From contig CAMLSD010000036.1 of NCBI GenBank assembly GCA_946482595.1, positions 1 to 42,093 on the forward strand: a stretch of DNA of 42,093 nt, given 5' to 3'. A program made the translations under genes and the position numbers. A model generated the notes under the pieces. That model searched no databases. It worked only from the letters and a program-made list of their open reading frames with translations, and was not told the origin of the DNA. Shown piece by piece: positions 7,809-17,548 of the stretch. Origin of the DNA: an uncultured Comamonadaceae bacterium. Lineage in GTDB: Bacteria; Pseudomonadota; Gammaproteobacteria; Burkholderiales; Burkholderiaceae. Numbering within the stretch: the first letter of the stretch is position 1; each line of letters begins with the position of its first letter.

Positions 7809-9068
7809 TCACCGCATCACCCGCTGCAGCCGGTTCTCGATCTCGCCCACGCCCTCGGCCGGCGTCTTGGTGCGCGCCAGGATCGCGCTGGTGGTCGTGC
7901 GGATGGTGTCGCTGACCTCACCGTAGCGCGCCGACTGCGGACGGCTCTTGCCGGCGATCACGACGTTGGCGGCATCCTTGAACCAGGGCACGCTGCGGGT
8001 CACGTCGGCGTCGACATACACGCTTTGGTAGGTCGGCAGCAGCGAACCTTCGACCGCCAGGAACTTGCTCGCCTCGGGGCTGGACATGAACTTCACCAGC
8101 TTGGCCGCCTCGGCCTTGCTCTTGCTGAAGGCGCTCACCGCCCATTGCCAGCCGCCCACGCAGGTGGCGCTCTTGCCACCGGCCATCGCGGGCAGCGGCA
8201 TCACGCCCACCTTGCCCTTGACCTGGGAGTCGGCGTCGTCCTTGAAGCGGTCCCAGGCAAAGCCCCAGTTGATTGCAAACACGACCTGGCCGGCCTTGAA
8301 CTCGTTGACGGTGTCGGGTGTCTTGACCTCGGCCACGTTCTTCTTGATGACCCCCTGGTCGACCATGCTCAGCCACTGGCCCAGCCCCTTGGCCGCTGCA
8401 GCCTTGTCCAGGGTCATGCGCCCGGCAGCGTCGTTGAACTCCTTGCCCTGGCTCCAGTAGGGCAGCAAGAAGGTGCACACCGCCCCTTCGATCGGTGCGC
8501 CCTGGATGCTCAGGCCCTGCAGGTTGGGGTTGCCCTCGGCCTGCTGGATCTTCTTGGCGGCAGCGGCGAGTTCGTCCCAGGTGGTGGGCTCCTTCAGGCC
8601 GTGCTTGTCGAGCAGGTCCTTCCGGTAGTACATGAACATCGCATCGGCAAACGCCGGCATCGCGGCGATCTTGCCGTCGATCACATTGGCCTGTGAATAG
8701 ACCGGCAGATAGGGCTTCATCACCTCGGCCGGGTTGCCCAGGTAGGCGTTCAGCGGCTCGAGCCAGCCCGCGCCCAGGTACTGCGCCGGATTGACGATGT
8801 CGATCATGTAGATGTCGATCGACGAGTCCTTCGCGTTGAGCACGGTGCTCAGGTATTGACGCTGCAGTTCGGAGGTCGCCCCGCCGGTCTCGATGTCGAT
8901 CGTCACGCCCGGGTTCTTCGCCTGGTACTGGTCAAACAGCTTGCGCATCAGGTCGGGGCGCTGGTTGGCGCCGCCCGAGAACACGCGCAGCTTGGTCTGC
9001 GCAAAGGCGGTGGTGGTGGCCAGACCGGCCACCAGGGCCAGCGTGGTGAACAGCAAACGACGTTTCAT
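7809..9068 (-). CDS. Extracellular sugar-binding protein of the CUT1 ABC importer
   Basis: This 419-aa periplasmic solute-binding protein (family 1, MalE/UgpB-like) starts with a clean signal peptide ending in AFA before QTKLRV, with cleavage near residue 23. The mature protein has the usual extracellular-binding-protein pattern, including RVFSGGANQRPDLMRKLFDQ and a C-terminal tyrosine/tryptophan-rich sugar-cleft region. It delivers the glycoside to the two permeases. It is separated from them by the hairpin array and the DUF559 gene, and it follows the ATPase gene by 26 bases. Confidence 0.93.
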   Translation of the reverse strand: MKRRLLFTTLALVAGLATTTAFAQTKLRVFSGGANQRPDLMRKLFDQYQAKNPGVTIDIETGGATSELQRQYLSTVLNAKDSSIDIYMIDIVNPAQYLGAGWLEPLNAYLGNPAEVMKPYLPVYSQANVIDGKIAAMPAFADAMFMYYRKDLLDKHGLKEPTTWDELAAAAKKIQQAEGNPNLQGLSIQGAPIEGAVCTFLLPYWSQGKEFNDAAGRMTLDKAAAAKGLGQWLSMVDQGVIKKNVAEVKTPDTVNEFKAGQVVFAINWGFAWDRFKDDADSQVKGKVGVMPLPAMAGGKSATCVGGWQWAVSAFSKSKAEAAKLVKFMSSPEASKFLAVEGSLLPTYQSVYVDADVTRSVPWFKDAANVVIAGKSRPQSARYGEVSDTIRTTTSAILARTKTPAEGVGEIENRLQRVMR

Positions 9069-9094
9069 GGTTTGTCTCCTGGATCGTGGGGGCT

Positions 9095-10171
<1,077 letters not shown>

Positions 10172-10172
10172 T

Positions 10173-11012
10173 TCAGTACCCCCCGCTGCCCGCGTCGCCG
10201 GCCTCGGTGCCGGTGATCGTGCCGGCGGTGACCGAATGCACGATGTCCGTGTCCTGTGTGCGCAGCGCCGACAGGGCCGCGGCGGCCCCCCGCATCATCA
10301 GCCCGAGGTCGGAGGCGATGCCCACGTAGTCGAACCCCATCGCGCGGTACTGGGCCACCACGTCGGGCGTGCCCCCCACCGTGCCGACGGGCACCCGCAG
10401 CTGATGTGCGCGATGCACCGCACGCGCCATCAGGTCCATGACCTCGGGATGGGTGAGCTGACCCACATGGCCCATCGACGCCGACAGATCGGCCGGCCCG
10501 AGGAACAGCGCATCCACCCCCGGCGTCGAGGCGATCGCCTCCAGGTGCTCGATCGCCTGGGGCGTCTCAAGCTGCACGATCACGCCGATGCCTTCGTTGG
10601 CCACCTTGAGGTAGTTCGGCGTGGTGCCGAAGCGCGAGGCGCGGCTCATGCCGGCCATGCCGCGCACGCCCTGTGGCGGGTAGCGGGTGGCGGCCACCGC
10701 ACGGTGGGCCTCCTCGGCGTTCTGCACGAAGGGAAACAGCACGGTGGTCGCGCCCGCGTCGAGCACCCGTTTGACCACCACCGTGTCGTTCCAGGGCACG
10801 CGCACGATGGGCACCATGCGGCTGCAGGCCACGGCCTGGAGCATGTGGATGACCTCCATCATGTCCAGCGGGGTGTGTTCCATGTCGATCACCCCCCAGT
10901 CGAAGCCGGCATGGGCCACCGCCTCGGCCACGAGCGGACTGGCCGACATGATCCAGGTGCCCACCGGCGGGTGGCTGCCGGCGGCCTTGAGGAGATGCTT
11001 GAAGGCATTCAT
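10173..11012 (-). CDS. HpcH/HpaI-family 2-keto-3-deoxy sugar acid aldolase
   Basis: This 279-aa class II (metal-dependent) pyruvate aldolase has the key residues of E. coli HpaI at nearly the same positions: His46 in DMEH, Arg71 in VRVP, and metal ligands Glu149 (QLET) and Asp175 (GPADL). Such enzymes split 2-keto-3-deoxy acids into pyruvate and an aldehyde. Next to an IlvD/Edd dehydratase it should perform the last carbon-carbon cleavage of a non-phosphorylative Entner-Doudoroff route. The aldehyde could be glycolaldehyde, glyceraldehyde, lactaldehyde or 3-sulfolactaldehyde, depending on the sugar. The protein is about 20 residues longer at the C-terminus than compact HpaI forms. Confidence 0.92.
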   Translation of the reverse strand: MNAFKHLLKAAGSHPPVGTWIMSASPLVAEAVAHAGFDWGVIDMEHTPLDMMEVIHMLQAVACSRMVPIVRVPWNDTVVVKRVLDAGATTVLFPFVQNAEEAHRAVAATRYPPQGVRGMAGMSRASRFGTTPNYLKVANEGIGVIVQLETPQAIEHLEAIASTPGVDALFLGPADLSASMGHVGQLTHPEVMDLMARAVHRAHQLRVPVGTVGGTPDVVAQYRAMGFDYVGIASDLGLMMRGAAAALSALRTQDTDIVHSVTAGTITGTEAGDAGSGGY

Positions 11013-11034
11013 GGCGGGTCTTTCGCGGTTCGGT

Positions 11035-12771
11035 TCAGTAGATGACGGGCTCGGGCGTGGGTGCGTTGCCCTGCAGGAAGTCGAAGTCGCAGCCCTCGTG
11101 GGCCTGGGTCACGTGCTGCTGGTACAGGCGCACATAACCGCGTGCATAGGCGCTGGGCGGTGGTGTCCAGGCGGCGCGGCGACGCGCCAGTTCGTCGTCG
11201 CTCACCCGCAGGTGCAGGCGGCGTGCGGGCACGTCGAGCTCGATCTCGTCGCCGGTACGCACCAGCGCCAGCGGCCCGCCCACCGCACTTTCGGGCGAGA
11301 CATGCAGCACGCACGAGCCGTAGTGGGTGCCGCTCATGCGGGCATCGGAGATGCGCACCAGGTCACGCACGCCCCGTGCGAGCAGCTTTTTCGGGATCGG
11401 CAGGCCACCCCACTCGGGCATGCCCGGCGCACCGACCGGCCCGGCATTGCGCAGCACGAGCACGGTGTTCTCGTCGCATTCCAGGTTCGGGTCGGCCAGC
11501 GCCGCCAGCATCTCGGGCTGGCTGTCGAAGACCAGGGCGCGGCCGGTGTGGCGCAGGTACTGCGGGCTCATCGCCGACGGTTTCATCACCGCGCCTTCGG
11601 GCGCGAGGTTGCCGCGCAGCACGGCCAGGGCGCCGTCGGCGCTCACCGGGCGGTCCAGCGGGCGGATGACCTCGCTGTCCTGGACTTCGTGCCCTTCGAT
11701 GTTGTGGCCCAGCGTGTGGCCGGTGACGGTTCGGGCATCGAGGTCGAGGTGCGCGCGCAGCACCTGCATCAGTGCCGGCAGGCCGCCGGCATAGTGGAAG
11801 TCCTCCATCAGGCGGTCGCCACTGGGGAAGAGGTTGGCGATCACCGGGATGCGGCGGCTCAGGGTGTCGAGGTCATCGAGGGTCAGCTCGACACCGGCAC
11901 GGCGCGCCATCGCGATGATGTGCACCGCGGCATTGGTCGATCCGCCGATGGCCATCTGCACCGCCACCGCGTTGAGGAAGGACGCCCGCGTGAGCAGCGT
12001 GGACGGCCGCAGGTCCTCATGGATCATCGCCACGATGCGCTCGCCGCAACCCGTGGCCATGCGGGTGTGGCCGGCGTCCATCGCCGGGATGCTGGACGCC
12101 CCCGGCAGGCTCAGGCCCAGCGCCTCGACCATCGAGGTCATGGTGCTGGCCGTGCCCATGGTGTTGCAGGTGCCGGGCGAGCGGGTCATGCGCGACTCCA
12201 GCGCGATCCATTCGTCAGGGCTGACGCGCCCGGCCTGGTACTCGTCCCAGAACATGCGCGTGTGCGTGCCGGCACCCACCGTGCGGCCCCGGTGGCGATC
12301 ATTGAGCATCGGGCCGGCCGGGCAGAACAGCGTGGGCAGGTCCATGCTGATCGCGCCCATCAGCGTGCCGGGGGTGGTCTTGTCGCAACCGGCCAGCAGG
12401 ACGGCGCCGTCCACCGGCAGCGAGCGCAGCAGCTCCTCGACCTCCATCGCCAGGAAGTTGCGGTACAGCATGGTGGTGGGCTTGACCATCACCTCGCCGA
12501 GCGACATCGCGGGCAGCTCGAACGGGTAGCCGCCGGCCATCAGCACCCCGCGACGCACGGCCTCGGCGCGCTCGCGCAGGTGGGCATGGCAGGGCGACAG
12601 GTCGCTCCAGGTATTGATGATCGCCACGATGGGGCGATCGAGCACGTCCTCGCGGCGCAGGCCCATCTGCTGGATGCGCTGACGGTGGGCAAAGGCGCGC
12701 ATGTCGGCGGCGGCAAACCAGCGCTGGCTGCGCAGCTCGGCAAGGCGCTTGCGTGCGGGTGCGTGGGTCAC
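11035..12771 (-). CDS. IlvD/Edd-family sugar acid dehydratase
   Basis: This 578-aa dehydratase of the IlvD/Edd family has the three cysteines expected for an iron-sulfur cluster: Cys61 in SPCHAH, Cys129 in AGCDKTTPG and Cys202 in GTCNTMGTAST. Lys131 is the likely modified metal-ligand lysine. In length and motif spelling it resembles pentonate/hexonate dehydratases (arabonate, xylonate, sulfogluconate) more than dihydroxy-acid dehydratase IlvD. It converts an aldonate to the 2-keto-3-deoxy acid for the adjacent aldolase. The start is GTG. It is the first gene of the operon, divergent from the regulator at 12838. Confidence 0.92.
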   Translation of the reverse strand: MTHAPARKRLAELRSQRWFAAADMRAFAHRQRIQQMGLRREDVLDRPIVAIINTWSDLSPCHAHLRERAEAVRRGVLMAGGYPFELPAMSLGEVMVKPTTMLYRNFLAMEVEELLRSLPVDGAVLLAGCDKTTPGTLMGAISMDLPTLFCPAGPMLNDRHRGRTVGAGTHTRMFWDEYQAGRVSPDEWIALESRMTRSPGTCNTMGTASTMTSMVEALGLSLPGASSIPAMDAGHTRMATGCGERIVAMIHEDLRPSTLLTRASFLNAVAVQMAIGGSTNAAVHIIAMARRAGVELTLDDLDTLSRRIPVIANLFPSGDRLMEDFHYAGGLPALMQVLRAHLDLDARTVTGHTLGHNIEGHEVQDSEVIRPLDRPVSADGALAVLRGNLAPEGAVMKPSAMSPQYLRHTGRALVFDSQPEMLAALADPNLECDENTVLVLRNAGPVGAPGMPEWGGLPIPKKLLARGVRDLVRISDARMSGTHYGSCVLHVSPESAVGGPLALVRTGDEIELDVPARRLHLRVSDDELARRRAAWTPPPSAYARGYVRLYQQHVTQAHEGCDFDFLQGNAPTPEPVIY

Positions 12772-12807
12772 GAGGATTCCGGGTTATGCCGTATGGCGGA
12801 CTGGATG

Positions 12808-12821
12808 TGTTACCGCTAACA
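12808..12821. promoter_or_regulatory. GntR-type operator in the divergent promoter region
   Basis: TGTTACCGCTAACA is a 14-bp near-perfect inverted repeat (TGTTA-N4-TAACA). It lies in the 66-base gap between the dehydratase start (12771) and the regulator start (12838). It closely matches the ATGTTA-N4-TAACAT type of site bound by E. coli GntR, whose protein family the neighbouring regulator matches. It probably mediates control of both the catabolic operon and the regulator itself. No second copy was seen elsewhere in the operon. Confidence 0.75.
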
Positions 12822-12837
12822 TTAGATTCAGCAGATC

Positions 12838-13926
12838 ATGGCGTCCATCAATACAAACCCTAGCGACGAGCCGCTCGACGACGACCCGCCGGCCCGGCAG
12901 CGCCGCGGCCATGGCCGTGTCACGCTGAGCGACGTGGCCGAACTGGCCGGTGTCACCTCGATCACGGTCTCGCGTTTCCTGCGCGAGCCGCAGAAGGTGG
13001 CCGAAGACACCGCCCGGCGCATCCGCGCTGCACTGCGCAAGACCGGCTACGTGCCGAACAAGCAGGCGGGCCAGCTGGCCAGCGGCCAGTCACGCATGGT
13101 GGCGGCCATCATTCCGAACATCGCCAACTCGATCTTTGCGGAGACCATCCAGGGCCTGAGCGACGGCCTGCAGGCCGCCGGCTACGAGCTGCTGCTGGCC
13201 AGCACCGGCTACTCGATGGAACGCGAGGAAGAGCAGCTGCGCGCGCTGCTGGGCTGGTTTCCGAGCGCGCTGGTGGTGACCGGCCGGCATCACACCGCTG
13301 GCGCGATGAAGCTGCTGCGGGCGGCACGCGATGCCGGCACGCCGGTGATCGAGATCTGGGACCGGCACCCGATGCGCAACGGTTTCGTGCAGATCGGCTT
13401 CGAGCATGCCGCCGTGGGTCGGGCCATGGCCGCCCACCTGATCGACTGCGGCTTTCGTCACCTGGCCTATGTCGACAGCGGAGTGGTCGAGGACTTCCGC
13501 GCCCATGAACGTGGCGCCGCCTTCGAGCTGGCCGCGCGAGAGGCAGGTTGCCGTGTGGACGTGCTCACCGCCCCGCCGGGCGAGGCGTTCGAGTCCGGGC
13601 GGCAGATGTTGCACGAGCTGCGCCGGCGGGGCATCCGCGCGGCGGCCTTTGCCAATGACCAGCTGGCCTGCGGTGCACTGCTGGAGGCGCAGGCCCGCGG
13701 CATCGGGGTGCCCGCCGAGCTGGCGCTGCTGGGCTTTGGCGACTTTGCCATCGGCCGCCAGCTCACGCCCGGGCTGAGCACCGTGCGACCACCCCGTCAG
13801 GAGATCGGCGCACAGGCCGCCGTGCAGATCCTGCGCGCTCTGCATGAGGGCGAGCCCGCCCGGGAGCAGTCGCTGGCCTGGTCGCTGGTCGAGCGCGACA
13901 GCACCCGACCCCGCGGCGCTCAATAG
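12838..13926 (+). CDS. GntR-like LacI-family transcriptional regulator
   Basis: This 362-aa repressor has an N-terminal helix-turn-helix (VTLSDVAELAGVTSITVSRF, residues 28-47), a LacI hinge region, and a periplasmic-binding-protein-like sensor domain to the end. The DNA-binding and core segments follow E. coli GntR closely (TVSRFLR, GYVPN, AAIIPNIANSIFAE, NDQLACGALLE), suggesting a sugar-acid effector. About 25 extra residues rich in Asp/Pro/Arg precede the HTH. It is divergent from the sugar-acid operon and faces the operator at 12808-12821. It ends in a 7-base convergent overlap with the acetyltransferase gene. Confidence 0.92.
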   Translation: MASINTNPSDEPLDDDPPARQRRGHGRVTLSDVAELAGVTSITVSRFLREPQKVAEDTARRIRAALRKTGYVPNKQAGQLASGQSRMVAAIIPNIANSIFAETIQGLSDGLQAAGYELLLASTGYSMEREEEQLRALLGWFPSALVVTGRHHTAGAMKLLRAARDAGTPVIEIWDRHPMRNGFVQIGFEHAAVGRAMAAHLIDCGFRHLAYVDSGVVEDFRAHERGAAFELAAREAGCRVDVLTAPPGEAFESGRQMLHELRRRGIRAAAFANDQLACGALLEAQARGIGVPAELALLGFGDFAIGRQLTPGLSTVRPPRQEIGAQAAVQILRALHEGEPAREQSLAWSLVERDSTRPRGAQ

Positions 13927-14429
13927 CGCGAGTAGCCTTCCTCGAGCTCGACCTTGAGGTAGTGCGAGCCCGACAGCGGGTTGTAGTAGTACGGCGGGAT
14001 TTCCTCGAAGCCGAGGGTGCGGTAGAGGTTGCGCGCCGCTTCCATGTCGCTCAGGGTGTCGAGCAGCATGCACGAGTAGCCGCTGCGGCGCGCCTCGTCG
14101 ATCAGGTGTTCGGCCAGGTGCCGGCCCAGACCGAAGCGCCGGAAGGCCTTGCGCACATACAGGCGCTTCATCTCGCAGGCATTGGGGTAGTCGACGTCGC
14201 GCAGCGGGCGGAACGCACCGCAACCGGCCAGTTCACCGTCGACCAGCGCGAGTGTCAGCCGGCCGTCGGGCGCGGCGTATTCGCCCGGCAGGTTCAGCAG
14301 TTCTTCGTCGAAGCCCTGGAAGCTGAGGTCCACGCCGAGCAGGTCGACGTATTCGCGGAAGATCTCGCGGGTCAGGTCCAGGGCGTCCGGCGTCTCGGGC
14401 GCCAGCAGTCGTATCTCGGGCGAAGCCAT
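13920..14429 (-). CDS. GNAT-family N-acetyltransferase
   Basis: This 169-aa protein has the GNAT fold, with the acetyl-CoA pyrophosphate-binding segment RKAFRRFGLGRHL (motif A), the preceding EMKRLYV strand, and a late LYRTLGFEEIPPYYYNP motif. The substrate is unknown. The ATG at 14429 is chosen because upstream codons overlap the cytochrome b561 gene and read as low-complexity sequence. It converges on the LacI-type regulator and lies 11 bases beyond the cytochrome b561 stop on the same strand. Confidence 0.85.
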   Translation of the reverse strand: MASPEIRLLAPETPDALDLTREIFREYVDLLGVDLSFQGFDEELLNLPGEYAAPDGRLTLALVDGELAGCGAFRPLRDVDYPNACEMKRLYVRKAFRRFGLGRHLAEHLIDEARRSGYSCMLLDTLSDMEAARNLYRTLGFEEIPPYYYNPLSGSHYLKVELEEGYSRY

Positions 14430-14440
14430 TGCCGCAAAGT

Positions 14441-15100
14441 CTAACCGCCCAGGCGGACCACCCCGTAGACGACCGCTGCACACACGGCCATCACGACCAG
14501 GGCCGTCAGGCGCGAGCCCGCGGTGTCGCGCGAGGCCGGCACCGGGGCGACCACCGTCTTGTCGCCGGTGATCATCGCCCCCACCAGCGCCTTGCCGCGC
14601 ACGGCATACACGACGATCGCCAGCACGTGCAGTGCCACCAGGCCGATCACCACCCACTGACCGACCGCCTTGTGGTACCAGGTGATCTTCAGGCTCAGTT
14701 CGGTCGAGATGTACTTGGCCAACGGGCCGAGGTTGGCGATCTCGTCATCGGCAAACAGCCCGCCACTGGCCTGGGCCAGCAGCACCAGCAGCATCGCCAG
14801 CACCGACAGGCTGCCCAGCGGGTTGTGGCCGACCTCATGGGCCGGGTCGCGCAGGCGCCCACCCAGGTAGGCCATCACCTTGCCCGGGCCCCTCACGAAA
14901 CTGGCAAAACGCGACCAGTGCCCGCCCACCAGCCCCCAGACCAGGCGGAACAGCACCAGCGCCAGCACGGCATAGCCCAGGCGGAAGTGCCAGATCATCG
15001 CGTTGCCGCCCACGTTGCCGGTGATGACCAGACCGACCACACACACGGCCAGCGACCAATCGAACAGTCGGGTGGGCAGATCCCAGACGCGGACTTTCAT
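14441..15100 (-). CDS. Cytochrome b561-type membrane cytochrome
   Basis: This 219-aa protein begins MKVRVWDLPTRLFDW, the usual start of di-haem cytochrome b561/Ni,Fe-hydrogenase b-type subunits. It has four main membrane helices plus a C-terminal one. Candidate haem-ligand histidines are in MIWHFRLGY, GGHWSRF, WYHKAVGQ and VALHVLA. It likely passes electrons between the quinone pool and a c-type cytochrome. The divergent neighbour is a cytochrome c' gene, its common partner in beta-proteobacteria. I use the ATG at 15100, which has a GGGAG site upstream; a longer frame to 15151 exists but lacks family similarity. Confidence 0.88.
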   Translation of the reverse strand: MKVRVWDLPTRLFDWSLAVCVVGLVITGNVGGNAMIWHFRLGYAVLALVLFRLVWGLVGGHWSRFASFVRGPGKVMAYLGGRLRDPAHEVGHNPLGSLSVLAMLLVLLAQASGGLFADDEIANLGPLAKYISTELSLKITWYHKAVGQWVVIGLVALHVLAIVVYAVRGKALVGAMITGDKTVVAPVPASRDTAGSRLTALVVMAVCAAVVYGVVRLGG

Positions 15101-15294
15101 GCAGGCTCCCGTAGTCGCCACGATCGGCGCATGGCCGCTTTGTACCGGCATCTCCCGGCTTCACGCAAGGTCATCGACGGCATGGAATAAATGTCGCGCC
15201 CGCTTCGTACACTTCACGAGCCCCAGGCAGTATCGGAGGCTTCGTCCCGTCTTCAACCCGTAGTTCACCCAGCCTGTTGTCAGGAGAGACCACG

Positions 15295-15746
15295 ATGAAA
15301 CGTCTGATTGCCGCCCTGGCCGCCACCGGCGCCGTGCTGGCCGCCGCCCCGGCCCATGCGCAGTTCGCCAACCCGAAGATGCCATCAAGTACCGCCAGAG
15401 CGCGCTGTTCGTGATGGGCCAGAACTTCAGCCGCGTCGGTGCCATGGCCAGCGGCCGGGCCCCCTTCGATGCCAAGGTGGCTGCCGACAGTGCCGCCGTG
15501 GTGGAGTTCATGTCCAAGCTGCCGTGGGCCGCGTTTGGCGAGGGCACCGACAAGGGCAACACCAAGGCCAAGCCCGAGATCTGGAAGGAGTCCGACAAGT
15601 TCCGCGCAGCGGCCAGCAAGATGCAGGAAGAAGTGGCCAAGCTCAATGCGGCCGCCAAGACCGGCAACCTCGACCAGATCAAGGCCACCTTCGGTGCGGC
15701 GGCCCAGACCTGCAAGGCCTGTCACGACGACTTCCGCTCTCAGTGA
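15295..15746 (+). pseudogene. Cytochrome c' gene interrupted by a one-base frameshift
   Basis: The ATG at 15295, preceded by a GGAGAG site, opens a typical signal peptide ending AAAPAHA before QFANP. The frame then breaks: joined with one extra base near 15372-15376 it would continue EDAIKYRQSALFVMGQNF into a complete cytochrome c' with the C-terminal haem motif CKACH. As written, the signal-peptide frame stops at 15412-15414 and the haem domain lies in the next frame, 15375-15746. The repaired product would be about 150 aa, the normal precursor length. The loss may be a real mutation or a sequencing/assembly error in the C/G run. The intact protein is a periplasmic NO/CO-binding haem protein. 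Confidence 0.88.
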
Positions 15747-16909
15747 GCGCACCGGCCCCCGCGGCAGCGCCCGCCCTGAAAGACGGCTTTGCCGACGCCA
15801 CGCTGCGGTCGATCGCGGCGCAGGTGAAGTCGGCCCACCCGGGTTTTGCACAAGCCGCCTTCCTGCGTGACTGCCGCGCGGGGTTCGAGGCCCTGAGCCT
15901 GATGCAGCGTGTGGGCCATGTGGCCCGCATGTTGCAGCAGCACCTGCCGGACGACTTCTCGTCGGCCCTGGGCGTTGTCGAGTCAGCGCTCGGCGATCCG
16001 CCCGACCGCCTGGTCGAGGGTGAGGGCATTGCCGCCTTTGCCCGCGCGCCCTTCCTCGAATTCGTGGCCCTGGCCGGGCTGGCCCACCCTGAGACCGCCC
16101 TGCCCGGCCTTCGCCGCCTGACGCGGCATTTCACGGCCGAGTTCGCGATCCGGCCCTTCCTGGCGCATCACCTCGAGCTGAGCCTCACGCACGTGGCGCA
16201 GTGGGTGCATGATGAAGACGCCCGGGTGCGCAGGCTCGCCAGTGAAGGCACCCGACCGCTGCTGCCCTGGGGCCGGCAGATCGCCGCGCTCAAGCAGCAG
16301 CCGCAGCGCGCGCTGGCGCTGATCGCCCCCCTCGCAGCCGACGCCGACGAGGTGGTGCGACGTTCTGCAGCCAACCATCTCAACGACGTCAGCCGCCTCG
16401 ATGCCGACCTGGCCCTGGACCATGCCACACGCTGGCATGCGCTGGGCGGCCTGGCGGCCGAGCACACCACCCGCCACGCCTTGCGTTCACTGATCAAGGC
16501 CGGGCAGCCGCGGGCACTGGCGCTGCTGGGCTATGACGTCGACGCGCGTGTCGAGCTGCTGGCCTGGTCGCTGTCGGCCCCGCGGCTGGTGATCGGCGAG
16601 TCGATCGACCTGGTGGCGCAGTTGCGCTCGCGGGCACGCCAGCCGGTGCTGGCCTGTGTCGACTACGCCATCGCGTATGCCAGTGCACGTGGCACGCCGC
16701 GCAGCAAGGTATTCAAGGGGGTCAATCAGTGGCTGGCGCCCGGTGAAGTGCACACGCTGCATTTCGTGCGGGACTTTGTGCCCCGCACCACTCGCAAGCT
16801 GTATGCAGGCGCCCACCGCGCCGAGCTGCTGGTCAATGGCCAGGTGCTCGGCGGGCAGGACTTCGAACTGCTCCCGGACGCCGCGCCGACGATCAACCGG
16901 CGTACTTGA
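15743..16909 (+). CDS. AlkC-type DNA alkylation repair glycosylase
   Basis: This 388-aa protein has alpha-helical HEAT-like repeats (about residues 90-285, e.g. HDEDARVRRLASEGTRP and DEVVRRSAANHLNDVSR). An Ig-like domain follows (about 300-385; KVFKGVNQWLAPGEVHTLHF). That layout is known for AlkC, which removes 3-methyladenine and 3-methylcytosine-type lesions without base flipping. The GTG at 15743 overlaps the cytochrome c' stop as GTGA, implying translational coupling. The frame stays open upstream to 15308 but reads nonsense across the cytochrome gene. It overlaps the convergent redoxin gene by 17 bases. Confidence 0.82.
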   Translation: MSAPAPAAAPALKDGFADATLRSIAAQVKSAHPGFAQAAFLRDCRAGFEALSLMQRVGHVARMLQQHLPDDFSSALGVVESALGDPPDRLVEGEGIAAFARAPFLEFVALAGLAHPETALPGLRRLTRHFTAEFAIRPFLAHHLELSLTHVAQWVHDEDARVRRLASEGTRPLLPWGRQIAALKQQPQRALALIAPLAADADEVVRRSAANHLNDVSRLDADLALDHATRWHALGGLAAEHTTRHALRSLIKAGQPRALALLGYDVDARVELLAWSLSAPRLVIGESIDLVAQLRSRARQPVLACVDYAIAYASARGTPRSKVFKGVNQWLAPGEVHTLHFVRDFVPRTTRKLYAGAHRAELLVNGQVLGGQDFELLPDAAPTINRRT

Positions 16910-17519
16910 CCGAGCAGCCGTAGGCCTGTGTGGCCGCCACCGTGACCGGCTTGCCGGCCAGGGCCTCGCCCAGCGCCTGCTTGACGTAGTTGGTGGCCGT
17001 CTCGATGTCGGCCACCCGCGCCGTGGGCTTGCTGTCGATCGCCCCGGCATAGATCAGCTTGCCTTGCGGGTCGATGATGTACATGTGTGGTGTGGTCTTG
17101 GCGCCAAAGGCCTGGCCCACGCGGCCGTCATCGTCCATCAGCGTGGCCGTGGCTGCCGCGTTCTGGCTTTTCATCCAGGCGGCCAGGTCGGCCGGCGCCT
17201 TGTAGTCGGAGGTGCCCGGCGCCGTGGAGCTGACCGCCAGCCAGACCACCCCCTTGCCGGTCGCGTCCTTCTGGGTGGACTGCATGTTGCCGCTGTAGTG
17301 CTTGCGCACGAAGGGGCAGCCCGGGTTGACCCACTCGAGCACGACATGCTTGCCGCGGAAGTCCGCGAGCTGCACGGTTCGGCCGCTCGTGTCCACCGCC
17401 TTGAAGGCCGGAGCCGGCTGGCCCACCGTGGCCGTGGCCCACGCCCCCGAGCCGGCCATCAGCCCGGCCGCCGCCAGCATCCAGCCCGCCCACACGCGAC
17501 CCATACCGTGATCCTTCAT
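16893..17519 (-). CDS. Periplasmic thioredoxin-fold redoxin
   Basis: This 208-aa protein has a signal peptide ending in GAWA (about residue 28), then a peroxiredoxin/AhpC-TSA-like fold. It has VGQPAPAFKAVD, LADFRGKHVVLEWVNPGCPF with Cys68, and TTPHMYIIDPQGKLIYAGAID. A second cysteine lies near the C-terminus (Cys202). The usual thioredoxin CxxC is reduced to one N-terminal-type cysteine. The upstream same-strand neighbour is a DsbD-like reductase 29 bases away, its probable electron donor. Function is therefore likely periplasmic thiol redox or peroxide handling. Confidence 0.85.
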   Translation of the reverse strand: MKDHGMGRVWAGWMLAAAGLMAGSGAWATATVGQPAPAFKAVDTSGRTVQLADFRGKHVVLEWVNPGCPFVRKHYSGNMQSTQKDATGKGVVWLAVSSTAPGTSDYKAPADLAAWMKSQNAAATATLMDDDGRVGQAFGAKTTPHMYIIDPQGKLIYAGAIDSKPTARVADIETATNYVKQALGEALAGKPVTVAATQAYGCSVKYAG

Positions 17520-17548
17520 GTCATGCTCCTTGATCGAGGTTGAAACGT

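Noticed and set aside
7549..7812. An 88-codon N-terminal extension of the DUF559 protein
   Set aside because: It translates the hairpin array into Pro/Gly/Arg repeats; conserved sequence begins at the ATG at 7548.
10687..12819. A 710-aa plus-strand open frame
   Set aside because: It is antisense to the dehydratase and aldolase genes, with His/Arg/Gly-rich composition typical of GC-rich shadow frames.
15308..16909. A 533-aa open frame spanning the cytochrome c' region and the DNA glycosylase
   Set aside because: The first 145 codons read the cytochrome gene out of frame and are low-complexity; glycosylase similarity begins at the GTG at 15743.
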